Below are positions 11,547-22,681 of a stretch of 64,000 bases of DNA, piece by piece. Numbering within the stretch: the first letter of the stretch is position 1; every line of letters begins with the position of its first letter. Origin of the DNA: Pocillopora verrucosa. Its lineage: Eukaryota; Cnidaria; Anthozoa; Scleractinia; Pocilloporidae. The stretch spans positions 19,263,804-19,327,803 of the forward strand of contig NC_089323.1 in NCBI RefSeq assembly GCF_036669915.1. The letters are read 5' to 3'. The position numbers and the translations under genes were made by a program. Under the pieces are notes generated by a model. The model had not been told where the DNA came from. It was given only the letters and a program-made list of their open reading frames with translations, and ran no database searches.

Positions 11547-12014
11547 TGTGTTAATTTCTCCTCCTTAATACAAAATCTGTCAAAGAATGGAGGAAGATTT
11601 GAATCAAAAATAATTTCCTTTCATGAACAAAATAATTAAAACTAAAGGTACGATTAACAAATCATTTGATAGGGCACAAAACTACATTTTGAGCTACATC
11701 AGAGGACCCTGCTTTCAAATTGAGTTTTAAATAATCATTACTATTTTCTGCTGACCCAATATGTTGATATTGGTTAACAGCATAATAACGATTAACTATT
11801 ATCAAATGTCAGATCTTGCATTTTCAGCGAACTGGGGTTAATCACTGAAGCTATCAACAAACCAGCGATTGACAGAATTCGAATCTTGCAAAGTTTCTCA
11901 GGTCCTTATCTTGTATCTTAAGCACTTAATTTGCAAACTACAAAATTAACCTCTTAGCTTAGTCTCAGAAGGCTTCATTTTCAGAGGAGAAGTTGAAGTT
12001 CAGGGATATTTACC

Positions 12015-12143
12015 TCGTTCTAAGAATCTTTCCCTCCTTCCGTGCCTTTCTTCGAAAGTCAATAACATTCTTTATGGGTCAGCAGTGCTAAATCAGCAGT
12101 TGTCGCAAAAGCCTGGTTACCAAGCTTAAGTCGATAATTCAAA
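12015..12143. promoter_or_regulatory. Shared bidirectional promoter of PLGRKT and BRX1
   Basis: The non-coding first exon of PLGRKT has its donor at 12013-12014 (minus) and the BRX1 ATG is at 12144 (plus), so both starts and both 5' leaders fit within about 130 bases. No TATA box is visible. Head-to-head placement of two housekeeping-type genes suggests one shared core promoter. The exact start sites cannot be read from sequence. Confidence 0.6.
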
Positions 12144-15100
12144 ATGGCGAAGAAAAGGTCTATCAAAGAAGTGGAAACTTCTAATAGTTCTAATGGAGTA
12201 CAGCCGAAGAAAAAGAAAACGAAAAAGGTTAGATCCAACCCTCATTTAGCTATTCTTTGCTAATGTATGATAAAATCAAACTTTTGACCGTTTATTTACA
12301 GGGAAAATGGACAAACAAACAACGCGTGTTGGTGTTTTGCTCACGTGGTATATCACACAGGTGAGATCGAAGACGCCAAGATAACGAGAATTTAAAGCAG
12401 GAGAATATGATCGTTGTTCTTTTCTTTGATTTCATATTCTTTATCGCTTATATGAGGTCCATGGTGTTCCATTTATCGAAGATAGGCTATATATGGCATG
12501 GGTATATCTGTGTTTCACTGAATGTTTTATGGTTGAATTAAATGTATTTCTAGTCAGCCTAAATATCCTTGTTGACTTGTTTCATATGTATTTCACTTTA
12601 TGTGATGTGATAATTACTTTGACTTTAAGTTCATTCTGTATTGTAAAAAATTCCTGATATCTACATGTACCATGTATATCTTCTTTAAATTTTCGCAGAG
12701 CAAGGCATCTTATGCTGGATATACAGACATTGTTACCCCACTCAAAATCTGGTATATGCATATGATCTTTATGATTTTATGATAAATTCCCCATACATAC
12801 CTCTTTTGATGATTATTTTGTGTTCAGGTGCATGCATGCTGACCACAAATCAATCAGCTCAAAGAACATGACTCCTCTTGCATTTGTACAGCTCGAAATC
12901 CTTGCAGCCCTGATTTAACTCTTTGACCCCTATGAATGACTAGCATCTAATTTCTCCTTACAATATCATCCCTGAATCAAACATTAAGGTCACAAGAATA
13001 AAGGAAATGATCACCAACTAAAGAAACCCTTGACTGTTAAACAAATACTCCTTGTCAGCATCTTAGGAAATGTATGGAGAATATGCATACTGATGTTGAG
13101 GTGTAAAGGGATAGGTTGTGACTCTGAATTACCAACATATAGGTCAAAGGAAAAACTAAATGATGAATCATCAAAAAATCCCATGAGACTACTTTTGGTG
13201 CAACCTCAGGTGCCTTCTTGAGGAGCTGGTTGAGTGTTATAAGGCCTCTTTTATAGAGAGACAGGAGTGAAAAGTCAACATTAACACCAGAAGTTAAACA
13301 AAATCAGACTTTGAAATGCTTCAATGATGTTTTCTCTTTGTTGATCTCTTTTAGAGACCAAACTTGACCGCAAAGACAAACTATTTATTGTCAATGAGGT
13401 TAGTAAACAATTTTTCTGTGACTGTCATCACACTCAACGTTAATTATCACCTATCAGCATTAAGTGCACTTACTCATTGATATGCAGCCATCAGCCAATC
13501 AGATTGACTGTTGGAGTTTTTGTAATATTTCTTTGTAAAGTAGTATAACATAAAGCTCTTCCTTGAAGGAAATTAACTCTCCATATTACCCACCTTTATC
13601 CAGTTATAAATTGTAGTTTCATTCTCTTCTACAATGCACTTATTTCACCTCATGTAAACAGGAATTCCACCTCGACCAAAATAGTGTAGAAGCCCCTGTC
13701 ATCCCTGAGCATTTTAGAGAGAAAACATCAGTAATTGTTAAAGAGAGATTAAAGGTGGTAAGTAACAAAAGTGTATATTATATCAGTAACAAATAACACT
13801 ATAACTTGACTTGTAGGTCTGTGAGATGAAAAACTGTAACAAATGTGTCTTTTTTGAGATGAGAAAGGGACAGGACCTTTATATGTGGTAGGTTTCATAT
13901 TTTGTTTCCCCTTCACTTAAAATTTATTTTAGTGTGTATAATATTACAAATTCAGGACATCCCTGAGCCTGTTTTGTTTGTTGTTATTGAAGGTTTTCTT
14001 GTACGCCACATGGGCCATCTGCCAAGTTTTTGGTTGAAAATGGTAAGTGCTACTAGGGGCCACTCATGATGTCTGGTATTTTCATCATTTCGTCATTTTA
14101 TTCTTATAGTTTAAATTTAATAAATTACCGTAAAAACCTATAGATAAGCTGCACCTTTTTTCCAAAAATCATCACTAGAAATTTGGGGTGCGGCTTATCT
14201 GTGGGAACATTTCCATTTTCATGTCCGATCTAATGCCTGGTTCCTAAGCTTCAAATGTTCCGCTCACATTCTTGTTGTAATGCAAAAATCTGTGGAAAAA
14301 CTGTGTTGAATGAAGAAATTCCTGCCAACAAATACCAGAAAAAGACCAATCATATGTCAAAGTTGGTAGAAATGATGTTCATTATATTAAAGTGCTAAAG
14401 TTGTGGGTAAGACTTTGAAGTAGTGAGTTTATGTTCAATGAACAGTGGATGAAGAAGACTTCTCAAGACATGGCTTTGGATTTCTTTTGATTTCTTTTAA
14501 AAACTTTTTCCAAAATTTGAGCTGTTAAATTCAGGGTGCAGCTTATCTGCAGGTGTGGCTTATCTGTGGGTTTTTATGGTAGATAAATACACAACCTGCA
14601 TATTCATGCTAAGCTAATCAAGGCAGGTTGGTTGTGTAACTGACTATCAAATTTAGCAAAGTGGATTAATAGTAAATAAGGTAAAATAAATGTATAGGAT
14701 AAAATAAAATAAATAGGTATACAAATACATTCACCGATAGCTAGCATTTTCATGAGTACAGCAAGAGCCCATAAGAAAACTTAAGAAATAAGGAAGTAAT
14801 GATAATAGCTAGAGTTAATAAGTAATTTTTGAGAGTAACATTAAGACATCAACATACAGTAACCATCCTCATCACCAAGCACTGCAAACAATAATTAGTG
14901 AATTACGTTTTTGAAAGGTTTTTTCTCATGTTTACACAAGTCAGGCTTCAGGCAGTTCCATAACTTAGCTCTGAAATTGGAAAAATTTATTTCCATATTC
15001 CGTCTTGATTTGTTAACATATAAGTTACCAGCATACATGCTGAGTTATTGTCTAAATTATTTAGGAATCAACAATTTGGGCTACTGAACAAGTCAAACAT

Positions 15101-17196
15101 AATATTATATTGAAATAAGTAAACTGACTATTTTTTTTTTTTACTGGTTGTTTAGTGCACACAATGGATGAACTTAAATTAACTGGAAATTCATTGAAAG
15201 GATCAAGACCAATATTATCATTTGATCAGGTTAGAGCAAATGTCTACTGTAGAATAGTTTTAAATTTACAAGGAAGAGAATCGGCATCTACCATGTGAAG
15301 CAATGTATTTTAATCTACTTCCAAGCCTTATCAAAACCAGAATATGGACAGAGGGATGTTTCGTCTGGTTTGTGGAAAGATCCTCTCTCACCATTTTAAG
15401 ATATTTTTGCATGAAATTGTTGGACCTGATTTCGTGCTTCATTTGTTATTTCCTTTTTATTATTTTGTTCCCTCAAAATGTTCTCTGCATTGATGATAAC
15501 CTTTCATGTCAAATACAATTGTACTAAAAGTATGCACACATTCAGCATAGAGCCAGTGTCCTGGAGTATGATCAGTTCTTACTGATACAATAACATACAC
15601 TTTGGTTTTACTCCATAACAGCATTTTGATAAAACACCTCAGCACTCACTTTTGAAGGAAATGTTCATTCAGGTAGGTAACAATATTCATAATTTTGCTT
15701 TTGTTGTTTTATTTAAACAACACTTTTTTTTTTACAGAAACAATATTAACGAATTAACAAAGTGGACACTACAATAATTATATAATCTGGGATACAATAC
15801 TCACAGCTATGCTACTAATTAAGTAACCTTACTTACAATACTGCTAATTGCAATACATTAGCTGCAATACTACTGATTACTGATTATGTTGTATCACTAA
15901 TAATACAAATATGTTACATCACTTATGATATTACTTAGAATATTACTAACACTTTTAGTGATACTTAACCTTACTTATGGACACTACTTACTTGACTAAT
16001 TCTTACATCAATATTATTTTATGTAGCATAAAATAAAGGAATAAAAAGAAAATGTTCGGGGAATTATGATGAATTTCTGGGGAAGGGGGTGGAGTGTTCT
16101 GGTATCCCATCCGGGGGATAGTACCATGACTCTGAGTCACTTCATGTTAAAGACAGACACTGGAATAAGTTCTGGCTGGTGGGCTGAAGTTCAGACTTTT
16201 TATAATATTTACAGTATTTGTGCAATGATTCTGTTCTCACTCTTACTTCTCTCTCTGTTTTTTGTGCAGATTTTTAGTACTCCTTGTTATCATCCCAAAA
16301 GCAAACCCTTTGTAGATCATGTGTTCTCTTTCTCAGTAGAAGACAACAGAATTTGGTTCCGGAATTTCCAGGTAAATAAAATACTAAATACTTGTTGGTA
16401 TGGAGTCCAAAAACAATCAATTTTTGTAGTTTCATTTGAAAAATACTGACCTGTGCAAACTCTTATTGTTCCATAGATTGTTGAGGAAGATGGATCATTG
16501 CTGGAAATTGGTAAATGCCTTTCTCTTAATAATTTCACCCCAAAGATCTCTTAGTAGTTCTCCTTACTGTCTGTTATACAATTCTTATGATGTTACTTAA
16601 GAGAATTTGGTATTAGATCAACTGGTAATCCCCTTAATGATATTTTTCTCCATTCTCATCACTTTTCTGCTTGATAATGTAATGATGTTTTAAGGAGAAA
16701 TTCTGTCTTGGTCACTCATGGGAGTTAAAGGATTAATTTCTTTATTTTCACATAAGACTTATAAGAGTTGAAATATGGCATAATTCTGAATTGTGATTTT
16801 AACGTGGTAAATTTATATTTCAGGCCCACGATTTGTATTAAACCTTATAAGAGTGTTTGAAGGAAGCTTTGGAGGAGCAACACTTTATGAAAACCCACAT
16901 TACCGGTCACCTAATGAGGTAAGTTTTGTAAGAGTCATTTTTACACAAATTCTTTATCTAGGGTCGCCACACTTTCTAAATCTCACCCTTATTTATCTTA
17001 GTATCGTCGGATGATCCGCAAGCAAGCTGCTCAACGGTATCGAGCTCGCGTGGAATCGAAGCAAGCTCTTGAGGATCGACGGGAAGCCAACCAAGATATT
17101 CCACGTGACATTTATGATGTAGATGACGTATTTCATACAATTACCCAATCAGATATTGACATTGCCAAGGCAAGGGGAGGCGGTGGGGCAAAATGA
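12144..17196 (+). CDS. BRX1: Ribosome biogenesis protein BRX1 (Brix domain), 13 exons
   Basis: Nucleolar assembly factor for the large ribosomal subunit; Brix-domain protein. Exons: 12144-12227, 12302-12360, 12699-12751, 13355-13398, 13662-13757, 13817-13887, 13993-14042, 15156-15229, 15622-15672, 16270-16371, 16477-16510, 16824-16918, 17002-17196. All have GT-AG borders and consistent phases, giving 335 residues. Diagnostic stretches are VLVFCSRGISHRARHL, LDRKDKLFIVNE, VCEMKNCNKCVFFE, TPHGPSAKFLVEN, GSRPILSFD, FSTPCYHPKSKPFVDHVF, IWFRNFQIVEEDGSLLEIGP and GSFGGATLYENPHY. The start has a lysine-rich, nucleolar-type N-terminus (PKKKKTKK). Exon 5 (13662-13757) encodes 32 residues that interrupt the otherwise direct VNE-VCEM join and may be alternative; without it the product is 303 residues. 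The N-terminus and C-terminal tail are short compared with the human protein. Confidence 0.95.
12914..13113 (+). mobile_element. TTAACCCTTT-type repeat copy
   Basis: Runs from atttaactctttgacccc to gtgtaaagggata with internal catctaatttctccttac, aaggaaatgatcaccaacta and ggagaatatgcatactgatg. It lies in intron 3 of BRX1. Copies also lie at 38159-38335, 38737-38940 and 39486-39691. Confidence 0.7.
13662..13757 (+). other. BRX1: BRX1 exon 5: in-frame 96-bp extra exon
   Basis: Open over all 32 codons, phase 0 on both sides, acceptor gtaaacag and strong donor GTAAGT. It encodes EFHLDQNSVEAP...VKERLKV (residues 81-112). The family sequence I know has no counterpart between KLFVINE and VCEMKNC, so this is an insertion into the Brix domain or an optional cassette. 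Confidence 0.6.
14126..14581. mobile_element. Palindromic MITE with TACCRTAAAAACC ends, in BRX1 intron 7
   Basis: The left end taccgtaaaaaccta is mirrored by tgggtttttatggta at the right end. The sub-unit gataagcYgcacc (gcttatct on the other strand) occurs four times: once at the left end, at about 14189-14206 inverted, and twice at the right end. About 456 bp, no coding frame: a non-autonomous DNA transposon by structure. The superfamily is not assigned. Confidence 0.75.
16535..16735 (-). mobile_element. Repeat related to the TTAACCCTTT family (inverse subtype)
   Basis: Contains gatctcttagtagttctcct, ttcttatgatgtta, ttctccattctcatcacttt, ggagaaattctgtcttggtc and the end gggagttaaaggatta. 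The same order is found at about 54696-54900 and 57843-58048. It lies in BRX1 intron 11. Confidence 0.6.
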
Positions 17197-20100
17197 ATGA
17201 AAGATTTCTAAGAAGACGGAGAGTGGAAGACGGAAGGGGTAGATGAATAAGCGAAACTAACTGACGAAGACTGGTTCAAGATCTTATCGGCTCTAAGAAA
17301 CTCATGGAATTTGAGTAGAGTTTCTTTCTGTCGTGGCACAGATTTCTGTACACGAGTACTACGGCAAAATGTGTGCAATGCACCAATTGGCGTTTTTTCT
17401 CAAATATATCTAAACTGCCCATGGTGTCCATTTCTTTAAAGAAGTGTGAATATACATGTGGACGTTTGCAAGTCTGATCGTAGTGTTGTTTGAATGCTCG
17501 TTATTTTATTAGAAGATACTCTCTTTAAAAAACCTTTTAAAGGGAATTTTGTCGTGTAATATTTGAAATTAGTAACCAGCGGAAGAGGAAGACTCGTTGT
17601 ATCTAAAATTCGACCATAACTTAAGCATTTCTTGAGAAGAGATTACTTTTTTTCATTAAAAAAAAATGCTTTGTTCTGTTAATTGCAAAAAAGGTGGGCG
17701 AGTCAGGAATTACTTCCTAGCTTTAAGATCCTTGCATATTTAGGAACTTTCCTTTTATCTGTGTCTCTTCTGTTGACAACTTCGACAACTTCCTTGTAAT
17801 TGAACAACTTTTGATGGATATATTGATATGTAAATGTGGCTTTGATTGAAGTTCTCAGGTTACTTTCAATGTGCGCCTCGCTTTCGCTTGTTGCCATTTA
17901 TATTGGTGCTTTTTTTGTAATCAAGAAATACCTAACACTTAGCGGCAAGTGTTGTTCGTAAAGACGAGAAATCCTGACCGTATGAGATACAAATATTGCT
18001 CAACGTCCTTGTAAAAGAGTCCTTCTTCGAATGATGAAAAATGAACATCTGTCAGATGGGAAGTGTTTTGTCAACATTACAGAGGAGACAGGAGAACAGG
18101 AGAGACGGGGAGAAAGGAAGGAAGAGTACTACGTAACAGATGAATTTTCATTCTGTTTTTTTACCTTCAAACAATTTTGATTGTGCTGTAAAACGTGAAA
18201 TAGAGAATTTGTATTGCTCAAATTTATGTTTCTGATTGTGAAGATCACTTTCAAAATTTTCATCATGTCCTCCTAGTATAACTCGGGTTCAACGTGGGAG
18301 GTAGTTTTGATGCTGCTTCTTTGACCAGAACGTGTGTCGAGTGCATTAAGTGAACCCAATACAGTGGAAACAGCTTTGCCAAAAAAATTGTGGTCATTCG
18401 ATTATGGTAGAGATCAAAGTTTCTCAAAATGTGTTTCAACTGACATGATTCCGCACAGAACACGTTATCCTGACCAGATCGGTGGACTTGGGTCAAGGTT
18501 TCAGCAAGGAAGTTGGCTCGATCACAAACGGTCATATGATGATCGAACCATAATTACAAATTTATTTTCTATTTTTGTCAGCTGTACTGAAATTTTTCAT
18601 AAAGATGCAGGTATTTCCAAGGCTTCTTGCCATGAGAGTGTGAAATGAGCTCAAGAGTTATAACTTGAATATTTGTTACTGAGTTTGATGCGAGCTAGTC
18701 TATCGGCGCCATGGACTCTGAGAAGGTCGTCAAATCAATATGTTCAAACGCAGGCGGCCCAAGTTCTAGCTGTGAGATGATCATCTTGCGTAATAAGAGT
18801 CACAGCCCGAAATTAAACGAGTGTTAATGGGAATATTTACCACCGCTCTTAGGAATTAGAAAAATACGGTCGAATTCCCAATAAAAATATCTCACCTTAC
18901 TTCCATAGTGCATCGCTTGTTATCTGACCAATTTTTAGCGAGTTATTCATTTCTAGGTTTACTACAAAAGGGTTTATCTTATGTAGTAAACCTGGAAATG
19001 GAAAACTCGCCAAAATTTTTAACATAGTAAGCGGTCAGATAACAAGCGATGTACTGTGGAAGTAATGTGAGGTATTTCTATTGAGATTACACTAAGATAC
19101 AAGTAACACTGAAACTGCTAAATGCTCTGAATATTCAGTCAAAAAGATTCGAAAGATTTCAAAATTTGCATTTGTAATTTTTTTGTTTCCCAGGGATATA
19201 GTAAGGTATTGATAGAATGAGGAGCTTGTATTAGCGTCTGTAAATTAAGGTGATTGAATGTAGCGACGCCTTCTTATCTATGAAGAGAAAGAGGAAAAAA
19301 ATATAATAATCACAGTGCACAATACAGCTCATGCAGTTTTACCCTCGTTCTGTCTGTCTGGTTACGTAATATCTAAATCACTTCGTGCGCGTTAATAGCT
19401 ATGTCTATGTAAGCCTCTGTATTTTGAGGGAAATCTTTTGCAGCGACCAAGTGATGCAATTCCTGTTGGCTTTTAGGACCTTACATGGAATTGATAATTT
19501 AGCATATTTAAACATTAAAAGAAAGAGATATTTCGCATCCAATACCGGAAAATCACTTCAAAAGGTGGTCGTGAAAAAGACACTAATACTATACTGATCC
19601 TATAAATACAACCTCTTCTCTCAGAATAAAAGTTGTACCCTGAAAGCGACTTTAACATAAAAGAATATCAGTTGCTAAGGCTTCATTTTGTCATTTATGG
19701 TGCATTCAGTTGCCAAACACTGAGTAACTACGATGATTGTAAATAATTAATTGTGAAAAAAATTCGTAAATGAATTGGGACTAAAGCAGATATTCTTAAT
19801 GCGCCGCCTGCGTCACTGAGTTATTCATCACATGAACATCAGCCGAGTGATATTTGTCATAAATATTTTACTATTTTTACAAGAGCATCGCCGAAAATAA
19901 CCTCCTTCAAATAGGAGCCAGGAGAATACTGAATTTTTCGCATTTATCTTTTGTAGTATCCTTTCCTGTGTGTTTGCCTTTCTTTTGTTGTTAATGAAAG
20001 TTTCGTAACCACTTTTGACGTCTCACATACTAATAAATTCAAATCACGCACACTGAAAATCGTCTAAAATTTTAACATGGCAAAGTATCTTTTTGGAATT

Positions 20101-22550
20101 TTTAGAATCAATAAACGATCGAGGCCGTGTTGTCTTTTTGCCGGTCTGTTTAAAAAATATCAGCAAATTCAATATCAGTGTCAATGAAGTAGATATAGAA
20201 TGGACGTCCAAAAAATTCTCGCCCTGCTGCCGTCAGCTAGCTTTCTTATCGCTTACCGCCGACAAGCAACTAACGTAAGCCTGCTACAATGATCAGATCA
20301 TATTAAATTTATTCATGTTGAAAAAGTGAGGTAAAAAAATCAATCAATGGTCATTCGTAAAAATAAAGTCAAAGGAGATAGTTTCGTCCATCACAACGGC
20401 GTTACAAAATTCGAAAAAAACGCTAGTGCCCAGGTCGCGATGTCCGGCCATGGTGTCATGTCAGGTGATATTTCTGGCGCGATCGTGCGAGTTACACGCG
20501 TACCGTAAGGCAATCGTACGCGTGACTCGCAGAATATTTTAGGACCTACAAGGGCGGGTGCAGCTGTTGGAAAGCTTTTGCATTATAAGAAAGCGTGTAA
20601 ACAAAAAAATTGACATAAAATAATATTTTAGAAGGAACTTTTGTTTTCCGTTTGCGTCGACTTGTAAATACACTTGCCAGACTTTCAGGCTGAGTGAGGA
20701 AAGTAAATTTAATTTTTAGTTCTGCATGAAATCCTAAAAACAAAATATTACGCAAATTCAGGTCATAATAAATCCAAAAAAGTTAAATGGAATGTCTCTT
20801 TATTGAAAGCTTTTAGGTCTTTTTGATGCATTTTATGAGCTGGACTAAAGCCAACTGGCTATCGTTTTATTTTACTTAAAGAAATAAATTTTAAAATACA
20901 TCCATGAATAAAAACATAAATATAAAAAAAAAAAAATGTTAATATTTTTATGATGATGACCACAATATTTATAGTTGTGATAAAACGTTCTGCATTGCAA
21001 TCACTGTAAAGACAAAAATTGAGAGTGAGGACTTTTTCTAGCGCTGCAATCATCTTTCCTATGAGCAATTTGTTTTTGCCTTAGGATATTTTGTATGCTT
21101 TAAAGTTCAAAAAGAACAAAAATTTTACATCTACAATTTGGAAATTGAGCTACAAATGACTGTCATGACTGTCACGTTACATAATTAAATATTAGGGATA
21201 AAAGTCACCGAAGGTGACGGGTACAATCTTAATATAAATCATCAGAAAAACAGATGACTTGATAATCCTTAGATTTTTCTTACAAACATATTGGAATTTG
21301 ATCACTGTTTCATTTCATTGATTTTCACTCCCCAACAATAGTTTTACAAAGAGTATAGCTATGAAAGATGCTCCGTTTGGAATTAATAAAACCTTCATAC
21401 AAAGTTTAAATGAGACGCAATTGTTTCTGACCCTTTCGTGAATTTACATAACCCTGAACTTGATGTTTGTGTTTACGTTGTCGACTGTTTCGAGAAGCAT
21501 TCTGAATTTTTCCCAGGCAAAACATGGCATATTGAAAGTCTAATCTCCGAATATTACTAACCTTTGTTACATCAAAAATAATAGGTACAAATTTAAGGAA
21601 ACAGACACAAAGGAAGGAATTTCTATCGACTATTTTTCTAACTCCTGCAGACACCATCTTTCTTTAGTGTCAGCTAAAACTACAGTAATTCATGGTATGG
21701 TGAAATTAAATACATTATTTGGGAATAGGTTGAAGTGTTTAACATTCCATACATTTCTGGAACAAAAAATTATTGACACAGCGTTTCCCTTGGTTTTTAA
21801 GGTTACAAGATTCATCTTTCACAAGAAATAGACAAGTTGCAAGAAGTATGATTTGCCGAGAGCGTTATCCAGGTGACTTAACATGTTACCAATTCCGTTA
21901 AGTACTTATCACAGTCTTCGTAAACAGTGGGATGGATTTTAAGGACTCAAGCGGGCGCTCAAGACTCCTTTTGTTTTCAAACTAACATAAATGACAAGTC
22001 ACTTAGCCTATTTTAGGTCCTATGCATGTTGTGCCCCTTCTTAAAGGGTGATTTCCTTTTTCCGGTTGGTCTCCCAAACTTTCCCTCGCGCGAACCCTTT
22101 ACTCTGCCTCGCGGACTTGTACGTGTTTCACTTCCGTTGCCCAGTGTTTTTACGGAGTTGCACGTGTTGTCCACATTGAAAAAGAAAGAAGGGAGAACTA
22201 GAGAATATAAATTCATTTAACCGTATGAGCAATTCAAAGTTAGCTCCTATTTATGATGAAGCATTCTCATAATCTCGTTATGGCCATTTTTGAACGAACG
22301 GCAAAATACATACGTGTTACCCTCGCAAGTACTCGGAAATAACTGATCTGTCGAAAGATAAGTATTTTCTTAAGCTATTGTAGTGATAGGCCTTAAAGGA
22401 TTTTTCACTGGTAAAATTAACCCGAAGACAAGAGAAATTACTTCACAAGTTTAACTACAAGCCCAGACAGCTTCGCTGTAAGCTAGAGAGTTCGAACCCC
22501 CCATCCACGCACCACGCGACATTCACACATCCACCTGTCTGTGTGAGGAT
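17197..22550. other. Gene-poor interval between BRX1 and the LDL receptor gene
   Basis: Over 5 kb with the BRX1 3' UTR at its start. One palindromic repeat (18879-19083) is recognised. Short open frames such as 17703-17897 (minus, 64 residues), 18334-18648, 20093-20278 and 21406-21657 have no recognised family. AT-rich throughout, apart from short CpG-bearing stretches near 20450-20530. Confidence 0.5.
18879..19083. repeat. Long imperfect inverted repeat (palindromic MITE)
   Basis: Left arm caataaaaatatctcacctt... cgcttgttatctgacc is mirrored by ggtcagataacaagcg ... ggtatttctattg. The two arms continue inwards through taggtttactac / gtagtaaacctgg to a loop near 18975. Fold-back element of about 205 bp without coding sequence. 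Confidence 0.8.
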
Positions 22551-22563
22551 TAGTGGCGCGCTA

Positions 22564-22571
22564 TGACGTCA
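22564..22571. promoter_or_regulatory. CRE-type palindrome TGACGTCA upstream of the LDL receptor gene
   Basis: A perfect 8-base CRE/ATF palindrome lies 111 bases before the ATG at 22682. Location in the presumed promoter is suggestive; such 8-mers also occur by chance (others at 28932 and 49862). Confidence 0.3.
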
Positions 22572-22681
22572 AGTGGCGTGATACTCGCCCGAGCTGTGGA
22601 CAAATGGCAGCCGAGCTATGCAAATCAATCTCTTCAGTGATCCACGCTTGTACACGAAAGACTACAATTGATTTATCAAAA

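Noticed and set aside
17703-17897. 64-codon minus-strand frame just past BRX1
   Set aside because: It starts with a plausible ATG, but there is no family match and it probably overlaps the BRX1 3' UTR. It could be a first exon, but nothing supports this.
22440-22510. Possible tRNA because of agttcgaacccc
   Set aside because: Only a B-box-like sequence is present. No A box, acceptor stem or clover-leaf could be drawn around it.
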